Below, one piece after another: positions 1 to 4,385 of a stretch of DNA of 7,887 bases. Numbering within the stretch: position 1 is the stretch's first letter; each line of letters starts with the position of its first letter. The notes under the pieces are model-generated. The model did not search any database. It saw nothing but the letters and a program-made list of their open reading frames with translations, and was not told where the DNA came from. Location of the stretch: positions 1 through 7,887 of the forward strand of contig JAFAHP010000329.1 in assembly GCA_019237175.1 (NCBI GenBank). Reading direction: 5' to 3'. This stretch comes from Alphaproteobacteria bacterium. Its GTDB lineage: Bacteria; Pseudomonadota; Alphaproteobacteria; ATCC43930; CGMCC-115725. The position numbers were made by a program, and so were the translations under genes.

Positions 1-771
1 CAGAAATACTGCTATCCGTGCAACTGGCTGCAAATGATGGAAAACACGATGGACCCGGTCCACACGGCGTTTCTCCATACGATCGTCAGTGGTGCCATGT
101 TTACCGAGGAATTCGGCGTCTTGCCCGAGTTGGAGTACGTCGAGACCCCGATCGGGATGATCTATGTTGGCACCCGCCGCATCGAGGACAATGTCTGGAC
201 GCGGATGGTCGAAGCGGTGCTGCCCAACCTGCAGCAGGTGGCGCCGATCTGGGAGGACGGCCGCGCCGAGCGCCCGTTCAGCGGGCCGATGATGAGCCGC
301 TGGTGCGTACCGCTCGATGACACCAACACGATGTTGATCGAATTTCGCCATGTCTGCGAGACCGATGACGTGACGACGCCCGCGTGGTGGGCCGACCGCG
401 GGATCATGCTGCCTGGTCAAGTCGCCGCCGATTCCTATGAGCAGGCCCAGTTGCACCCCGGTGATTTCGAGGCCCAGGTCTCGCAGCGGCCGATCGCGAT
501 CCATGGTCTGGAGCATCTGAGCGAGACCGATCGCGGGGTCAGCATGTTCCGCAACCAGATCAGACGCGGTATTCGCGCCGTCGCTACCGGGCGCGACCCG
601 ATCGGCGTCTTTCGCGGCAACGGGGCGCTGATCCCGACCTACTGCAACAATACCGTCGTGCACCAGCCGCCGGCCGCAACCGAGGCGATGGACAAGGCGC
701 TGATGCGGCAAACCGGACGCCGGCTCGCGGACAGCTATCTCAAAGAGCCACCGCTGATCGCCGGCCGTTGA
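1..771 (+). CDS. Rieske-type aromatic ring-hydroxylating oxygenase, alpha subunit, C-terminal part (5'-truncated)
   Basis: The reading frame is open from base 1 and ends at TGA 769-771, giving 256 visible residues; the true start and the N-terminal Rieske [2Fe-2S] domain lie outside the window. The visible part is the catalytic non-heme iron domain. Near its start is the signature Glu14-X3-Asp18-X2-His21-X4-His26 (ENTMDPVHTAFLH). His21 and His26 would be two Fe(II) ligands, and Asp18 would be the residue that passes electrons from the Rieske cluster. The third ligand is probably Asp177 in SETDRGVSMFR, by analogy with the phthalate 4,5-dioxygenase/dicamba monooxygenase-like group. Such enzymes hydroxylate or O-demethylate aromatic substrates using O2 and electrons from a separate reductase; the substrate cannot be read from this sequence. 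An ATG at 34 is internal and should not be taken as the start. No reductase or other catabolic gene follows. Family call confident, subgroup less so. Confidence 0.88.
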   Translation, partial: QKYCYPCNWLQMMENTMDPVHTAFLHTIVSGAMFTEEFGVLPELEYVETPIGMIYVGTRRIEDNVWTRMVEAVLPNLQQVAPIWEDGRAERPFSGPMMSRWCVPLDDTNTMLIEFRHVCETDDVTTPAWWADRGIMLPGQVAADSYEQAQLHPGDFEAQVSQRPIAIHGLEHLSETDRGVSMFRNQIRRGIRAVATGRDPIGVFRGNGALIPTYCNNTVVHQPPAATEAMDKALMRQTGRRLADSYLKEPPLIAGR

Positions 772-821
772 TCGGCGGCGCGCCTCTCGAACGAGCTGCG
801 GTTGATCGCCGAGCGGTCGAT

Positions 822-849
822 TTGACTTCTCGAAACCGACCGCTATATG
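822..849 (+). promoter_or_regulatory. Putative sigma70-type promoter of rpsD
   Basis: A -35-like TTGACT (822-827) is followed after 16 nt by TATATG (844-849). The overlapping CTATAT is a form often seen in strong alphaproteobacterial promoters. Initiation around 855-858 would leave a leader of about 90 nt before rpsD. The rest of the 772-948 spacer shows no gene and no convincing terminator for the oxygenase gene. Prediction by eye only. Confidence 0.45.
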
Positions 850-948
850 TTCGCAGCGCTCCCGAGAAACTGGGCGATATTCGTCGGACGCCACTTCCTG
901 AGCGGATCGCCTTTCGGGACGGCGGTAAGGCAGTCCGGGATCGATTTT

Positions 949-1566
949 ATGAGCAGCAAGCGCCAGGAACCCAAATACAAGGTCAACCGCCGGCTTGGCG
1001 TGAATCTATGGGGCCGACCCAAAAGCCCTTTGAACCGTCGCGAATACGGACCGGGCCAGCATGGTCAACGGCGCAAGAAGCCGTCGGATTTCGGGACCCA
1101 ACTTGCCGCCAAGCAGAAACTCAAAGGCTACTATGCCAACATCGGCGAGCGCCAATTCCGCAGGCTTTACGAAGAGGCGGTCCGGCGGCGCGGCGATACC
1201 GGCGACCACTTGATCGAGCTTTTGGAGCGACGGCTTGATGCTGTCGTCTACCGGATGAAGCTGGTGCCCACGCCGTTCGCGGCCCGCCAGCTGGTCAATC
1301 ACGGCCATGTCCGCGTCAACGGCCGGCGGGTGACGATCCCGTCCTACTCGGTGCGCGACGGCGACGAGATCGAACTCGGCACCAAGGCAAAGACAATGGT
1401 GCTGGTTCTGGAAGCGGCAAGATCAGGCGAACGCGATGTTCCCGATTACGTCGAGATCGATCATGATCGAATGAAGGGTCGGTTTATCCGCGCGCCAAAG
1501 CCCACGGATGTGCCGTATCCGGTATCGATGGAGCCGAACCTCGTCATCGAATACTATTCACGCTGA
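949..1566 (+). CDS. rpsD: 30S ribosomal protein S4
   Basis: Encodes a 205-residue protein, the usual length for alphaproteobacterial S4. S4 is a primary 16S rRNA-binding protein that nucleates assembly of the 30S body and helps secure decoding accuracy. Hallmarks are GVNLWGRPKSPLNRREYGPG (residues 17-36), the QHGQRRKKPSDFG segment, LLERRLDAVVYR (91-102) opening the S4 RNA-binding domain, NHGHVRVNGRRV, and the family C-terminus ending EYYSR. There is no N-terminal zinc-binding cysteine cluster, so this is the cysteine-free form. An in-frame ATG at 847 would add 34 residues, but it sits inside the predicted -10 box and the extra residues do not look like S4. ATG 949 has GGGA at 937-940 with an 8-nt spacer. 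The gene stands alone, away from the large ribosomal protein operons, and seems to form its own transcription unit ending in the hairpins downstream. Confidence 0.97.
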   Translation: MSSKRQEPKYKVNRRLGVNLWGRPKSPLNRREYGPGQHGQRRKKPSDFGTQLAAKQKLKGYYANIGERQFRRLYEEAVRRRGDTGDHLIELLERRLDAVVYRMKLVPTPFAARQLVNHGHVRVNGRRVTIPSYSVRDGDEIELGTKAKTMVLVLEAARSGERDVPDYVEIDHDRMKGRFIRAPKPTDVPYPVSMEPNLVIEYYSR

Positions 1567-1613
1567 CCCCCATCCTCCCCTCCCCCGCGTGCGGGGGAGG
1601 GTTAGGGAGGGGG
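1567..1613. repeat. Long GC-rich imperfect inverted repeat directly after the rpsD stop
   Basis: Ten uninterrupted base pairs join 1578-1587 to 1592-1601 around a CGTG loop. After a short mismatched interior, an outer stem joins 1567-1571 to 1609-1613 and 1574-1576 to 1604-1606. The hairpin begins at the first base after the stop codon. From memory, the string CCCTCCCCCGC...GCGGGGGAGGG resembles a frequent intergenic element of alphaproteobacterial chromosomes. It lacks a T-tract, so it is more likely a REP-like element or 3'-end stabiliser than an intrinsic terminator. Confidence 0.75.
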
Positions 1614-1615
1614 CC

Positions 1616-1636
1616 GGCGGATCGGCCCGATCCGCC
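1616..1636. repeat. Perfect 10-bp-arm palindrome
   Basis: GGCGGATCGG (1616-1625) and CCGATCCGCC (1627-1636) are exact reverse complements around the single base C1626. As RNA this could fold as a nine-pair stem with a 3-nt loop. As DNA it has the shape of a site for a dimeric protein. It lies 2 nt after the long GC-rich inverted repeat. Confidence 0.65.
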
Positions 1637-1637
1637 C

Positions 1638-1671
1638 TTGGCAAAGCCCGCTACTGCGCCGGCTTCGCCAA
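1638..1671. repeat. Third inverted repeat in the rpsD 3' array
   Basis: TTGGC (1638-1642) pairs with GCCAA (1667-1671). After one A-C mismatch, AAGCC (1644-1648) pairs with GGCTT (1661-1665). Two further GC pairs (1650-1651 with 1658-1659) lie inside a C-C mismatch. Its arms share sequence with the terminator hairpin that follows, so alternative pairings between the two are possible. Confidence 0.45.
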
Positions 1672-1674
1672 ACG

Positions 1675-1708
1675 AAAGCCGCGACGAAGAGCGGCTTTTG
1701 TTGCTTTT
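1675..1708 (+). terminator. Probable rho-independent terminator of rpsD
   Basis: AAAGCCGC (1675-1682) pairs perfectly with GCGGCTTT (1691-1698) across an 8-nt loop. The right arm runs into a T-rich stretch (TTTT at 1696-1699, TTTT at 1705-1708). An 8-bp stem with five GC pairs at its inner end followed by T's is a classical intrinsic terminator shape. It would end rpsD transcription about 140 nt past the stop codon and separate rpsD from the CorC-like gene. Confidence 0.6.
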
Positions 1709-1782
1709 GGACGATTCTTCTCCGCGATCCCATCGCCGGGCTGCGCGCTGCCTGGCTCCTGGCGACCGACGGGACGAGTGCG

Positions 1783-3087
1783 ATGCTTATTCTACAACTC
1801 TCGGTCGTCTTTCTCTTAATATTGCTGAATGGCTTTTTCGCGATGGCCGAGATCGCGCTGGTTTCGGCGCGCGCAGCCCGCCTGAAAGCGCTGCAGGAGG
1901 CCGGCGACCTCGGCGCCGGCGCCGCCCTCGCGCTGAAATCGGACCCTTCACGGTTGCTGGCAACGGTCCAGATCGGGATCACGATAATCGCCGTCCTGTC
2001 GGGCACTTTTGGTCAAGCAACTTTGGGCGAACGGCTGCAGATGGTGTTCGAGCAATATGCAGGGTTCCTCGCCCGGTATGCGCATGTGATCAGCATGGCT
2101 ATCGTCGTGCTCGCAATTTCGTACCTGTCGCTGATCATCGGCGAGCTCGTACCAAAGCGCATAGCGATAGCGCACGCCGAGCGCATCGCTGCCGCCCTCG
2201 CGCGAACGATGTGGCGATTTTCACGCGTCGGCGCGCCAATCGAACGTTTTTTGAGCGCCTCAACCAATCTTGTCCTCCGGCTGCTGCCGATGCGCAATCA
2301 GGCGCCGTCGCCGGTCACTGATGAAGAGATCAGTTTTATGCTGCGTGAGGGCACCGCGACCGGCCATATCCCGCAGGCCGAAACCGAGATTGTCGAGATG
2401 GCGTTGCGGCTCGGCGATCGGCGTACGAGCACGGTGATGACCCCGCGCACCCGCATCGAATGGCTCGATCTCGACGATTCCGAGGAAGAGAACCGGCGCC
2501 GGATCCGGGAGAGCCCCTATTCCCGCTTTCCCGTCGTGCAAGGCGGATCCCAGCAGGTGATCGGCATCGTCGAAGCCAAGGATCTGCTCGCCCGCTGCCT
2601 GGCACAGCAACCCCTCGATTTGCGCGGTGCAACGCGGCCACCACTTTACTTGCCGAATACGGTGTCGGTTTTACGGATCCTTGACATGTTCAAAAGCTCC
2701 GGGGAACCGATGGCGCTGATCGTCGACGAATATGGCGATCTCGAAGGGCTGGTGACCCCAAGCGACATTCTCGAGGCGCTGGTGGGCGACATTCCGGGGG
2801 CAAGCGACACCGATCAGCGGGTTGTGCGCCGCGACGACGGCACTTGGCTGATCGACGGCATGGTCGGGCTCGACGAACTGAAGCAGGTACTGCGTCTGTC
2901 CCGTTTGACCGGCGAGGATACGGATTTTCATACGCTCGGCGGCTATCTGATGGCCCGGCTCAATCGCGTGCCAATGATCGCTGATCGGGTCATCGCCGAC
3001 GGCTATCAGTTTGAAATCGTCGATATGGATGGCCGTCGCGTCGATCGTGTGCTGGTCTCTCCGGTCGCAGCCAAAATCCGGCGCTGA
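1783..3087 (+). CDS. CNNM/CorC (HlyC/TlyC-type) membrane protein with CBS pair
   Basis: Encodes 434 residues with the full hemolysin-C/CorC architecture. An N-terminal CNNM (DUF21) membrane domain (about 1-190) has a first helix around residues 2-24 running into NGFFAMAEIALVSAR (16-30). A second hydrophobic segment lies near 62-77 (ATVQIGIT, then SGTFG), and a third near 101-123 runs into GELVPKRIA (120-128). Two cytoplasmic CBS motifs follow (about 205-335, with VMTPR at 218-222 and VDEYG at 314-318). A C-terminal CorC/HlyC domain covers about 345-425. Family members are linked to Mg2+ (and Co2+) efflux or homeostasis, with nucleotide binding by the CBS pair; the old hemolysin name is mostly historical. 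ATG 1783 is supported by GGGA at 1771-1774 (8-nt spacer) and by starting just before the first helix. I see no convincing promoter in 1709-1782. The ion transported is inferred from the family. Confidence 0.92.
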   Translation: MLILQLSVVFLLILLNGFFAMAEIALVSARAARLKALQEAGDLGAGAALALKSDPSRLLATVQIGITIIAVLSGTFGQATLGERLQMVFEQYAGFLARYAHVISMAIVVLAISYLSLIIGELVPKRIAIAHAERIAAALARTMWRFSRVGAPIERFLSASTNLVLRLLPMRNQAPSPVTDEEISFMLREGTATGHIPQAETEIVEMALRLGDRRTSTVMTPRTRIEWLDLDDSEEENRRRIRESPYSRFPVVQGGSQQVIGIVEAKDLLARCLAQQPLDLRGATRPPLYLPNTVSVLRILDMFKSSGEPMALIVDEYGDLEGLVTPSDILEALVGDIPGASDTDQRVVRRDDGTWLIDGMVGLDELKQVLRLSRLTGEDTDFHTLGGYLMARLNRVPMIADRVIADGYQFEIVDMDGRRVDRVLVSPVAAKIRR

Positions 3088-3124
3088 GCTATCGCGTTGG
3101 CTTCTATAGAGCCGGCTCTTCAAG

Positions 3125-3616
3125 GTGAGATACTTAAACGTGGTGATGCGAAGGACGCTTTGGGCCGACACCCGGTTTTGGCGGGGTGCAGTGGTGGTGC
3201 TGGCGACCACCGCCCTCGCTCTGCTGGTCGCAGCACTGGTCGCGCCCGCGCCGCCAGATTTTGCCGAGCGGCGGGTCATCGCGGTGTTGCGCGCCAACGA
3301 CCAGCATCCAATGTGGACGCTGCGCCTCAACCGAGCCGCGCATCAGATCGCGATTGACAGTCAGGCACCACCGCGCCCGCCTGCCGGCGAGGATTATCAG
3401 CTTTGGCTCGTGGCGCCGAGCGCAGCAACCCCACAGCCTCTTGGCTTGATGCCATTGTCGGGGCGCAAGATTTTGGCCGAGACCCCGGCAAATATCCGTC
3501 GGCTGACCGTCGGCGACGGCGAATTGCAAATCACGCTCGAACCTGCCACCGGCTCGCTGGCCGGAGTCCCCGGTGGGCCGCAGGTATCGAGCGCCCGCCT
3601 GGAGAAGCACGACTGA
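3125..3616 (+). CDS. RskA-type anti-sigma factor C-terminal domain protein lacking the sigma-binding domain
   Basis: A 163-residue protein from GTG 3125; GTG 3140, GTG 3143 or ATG 3146 (156 residues) are equally possible starts, since AAGGTGA at 3122-3128 could serve the later ones. After a short basic N-terminus comes one transmembrane helix (about 21-40). An extracytoplasmic domain follows with hallmarks of the anti-sigma-K factor RskA C-terminus: MWTLRLN (63-69), EDYQLWLV (89-96), PLGLMPL (105-111) and ITLEPATGSLAGVPGGP starting at 136. Normal family members have roughly 80-100 cytoplasmic residues before the helix that hold an ECF sigma factor. Here only about 20 residues precede it, the protein has no cysteine for a zinc motif, and an in-frame TAG at 3107-3109 excludes a longer start. 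No sigma factor gene is adjacent. It begins 37 nt after the CorC-like gene and may be co-transcribed with it. It may be a remnant or a stand-alone envelope protein. Confidence 0.8.
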   Translation: MRYLNVVMRRTLWADTRFWRGAVVVLATTALALLVAALVAPAPPDFAERRVIAVLRANDQHPMWTLRLNRAAHQIAIDSQAPPRPPAGEDYQLWLVAPSAATPQPLGLMPLSGRKILAETPANIRRLTVGDGELQITLEPATGSLAGVPGGPQVSSARLEKHD

Positions 3617-3641
3617 AACGAATGGCTCTCAAAACCGCGAC

Positions 3642-3664
3642 CAGGTTTAACCTGTTTTAACCTG
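3642..3664. promoter_or_regulatory. Cluster of three AACCTG half-sites, putative operator
   Basis: CAGGTT (3642-3647) and AACCTG (3649-3654) form a perfect 13-bp palindrome around T3648. TTTAACCTG occurs at 3646-3654 and again at 3656-3664, exactly 10 bp apart, so the direct copies face the same side of the helix. The cluster lies 128 nt upstream of the gluconokinase start, in a 176-nt spacer without a gene. It could bind a regulator of gluconokinase. The TTAA-N6-TTAAC spacing is one base short of the CtrA consensus (TTAA-N7-TTAA). The palindrome plus following T's might instead be a weak terminator for the upstream gene. Confidence 0.4.
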
Positions 3665-3734
3665 CTTCGACGAGAGGCGCGGTGTAGTATCCGCTGGTGC
3701 CGGCAATTGTCGCAGGATCTTCAAGAATATCGGG

Positions 3735-3764
3735 TCGACGGGGCGCGGAGCGGCTGTTTATAGT
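3735..3764 (+). promoter_or_regulatory. Possible promoter of the gluconokinase-transketolase-Tal/Pgi unit
   Basis: TATAGT (3759-3764) is a good -10 match. The best -35 candidate is TCGACG (3735-3740), with an 18-nt spacer and four of six consensus bases. Initiation would fall near 3771, some 20 nt before the gluconokinase start. The -35 is weak, so this is tentative. Confidence 0.28.
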
Positions 3765-3792
3765 CTTTCCTAAAAGACGGGGATTGTAAGCG

Positions 3793-4326
3793 ATGCAGGA
3801 AGACCCCGATACCCCGTCGGTCGCCGTCATCATGGGCGTCTCAGGCGCCGGCAAGACGACAGTCGGGGCACGTCTGGCACAACGGCTCGGTTGGGAGTTC
3901 CTTGAGGGGGATCGGCTTCACCCGCCGGAGAATGTGGCAAAGATGCAGAGCGGGCGTCCGCTGACCGACGCCGACCGGGCTCCGTGGCTGGCCGCTGTTG
4001 GCCGAGCGATCGATGGCTGGCAGGCGCGCGGCGCTCGCGGGATCGTTACCTGTTCCGCATTGAAGCGGGATTACCGGCGCCAAATTATCGATCGGCGCGC
4101 GGGTATCCGACTGGTCTACCTCGACGGCTCGCGTCAGCTGATCGCCGGACGCATTGCGGCCCGCCGCGGGCACTTCATGCCGGCGAGCCTGCTCGACAGC
4201 CAGTTTGCCGCTCTAGAACCACCGGGTCCGGACGAGAACCCGATCACTGTCCCGATCGATCAGCCGCTCGATTGCATCGTCGCGCAAATTGCCTCGATGC
4301 TTCAGCCTCGGATCGATACCGGGTGA
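3793..4326 (+). CDS. gntK: Gluconokinase
   Basis: Encodes 177 residues, a normal length for the GntK family. It transfers phosphate from ATP to D-gluconate, giving 6-phosphogluconate for the Entner-Doudoroff or pentose phosphate route in the cytoplasm. The P-loop is GVSGAGKTT (residues 15-23). It is followed by the family-specific stretch around EGDRLHPPENVAKM (from residue 38) with the conserved Asp40, then GRPLTDADRAPWL, CSALKRDYR (87-95) and the lid-like RRGHFMPASLLDSQFAALE region. ATG 3793 is preceded by GGGGA at 3779-3783 with a 9-nt spacer and lies a dozen residues before the first beta strand and P-loop, as in homologues. Transketolase begins 59 nt after the stop with no terminator between, so the two are probably co-transcribed. 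Shikimate kinase shares the fold, but the gluconokinase motifs make that unlikely. Confidence 0.95.
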   Translation: MQEDPDTPSVAVIMGVSGAGKTTVGARLAQRLGWEFLEGDRLHPPENVAKMQSGRPLTDADRAPWLAAVGRAIDGWQARGARGIVTCSALKRDYRRQIIDRRAGIRLVYLDGSRQLIAGRIAARRGHFMPASLLDSQFAALEPPGPDENPITVPIDQPLDCIVAQIASMLQPRIDTG

Positions 4327-4373
4327 GCAATGTTAGCTGTTTTGGAGACTAGCGTCCCGCCGGTATGTCCGTT

Positions 4374-4380
4374 AGGGAGA
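4374..4380 (+). promoter_or_regulatory. Ribosome binding site that decides the transketolase start
   Basis: AGGGAGA ends 5 nt before ATG 4386. It lies downstream of the alternative in-frame ATG at 4365, which has only a distant GGAG (4343-4346). This favours the start at 4386 and a product 7 residues shorter. Confidence 0.7.
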
Positions 4381-4385
4381 ATGCG

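Noticed and set aside
772..821. Possible terminator of the oxygenase gene
   Set aside because: Only short CGCCG/CGGCG complementarity around the stop codon and no following T-tract, so no terminator is called.
1638..2321. 227-codon plus-strand frame overlapping the start of the CorC-like gene
   Set aside because: It is rich in Arg, Ala and Pro with no domain, begins inside the hairpin array, and runs out of frame through the well-supported CNNM domain.
3108..3119. Perfect 12-bp palindrome AGAGCCGGCTCT between the CorC-like and RskA-like genes
   Set aside because: It is short, has no room for a stable hairpin loop beyond four pairs, and lacks a second copy, so chance is a sufficient explanation.
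2671..3330. 219-codon minus-strand frame across the CorC-like and RskA-like genes
   Set aside because: It is antisense to two recognisable genes, resembles no family I know, and has a low-complexity N-terminus typical of a shadow frame.
3634..3683. ACCGCG (3634-3639) and CGCGGT (3678-3683) flanking the AACCTG cluster
   Set aside because: Six-base arms 38 nt apart in GC-rich DNA are easily found by chance; not enough to call a structure.
3657..3854. 65-codon minus-strand frame across the spacer before gluconokinase
   Set aside because: It overlaps the gluconokinase start and its likely promoter, has no recognisable domain, and no ribosome binding site evidence was found for it.
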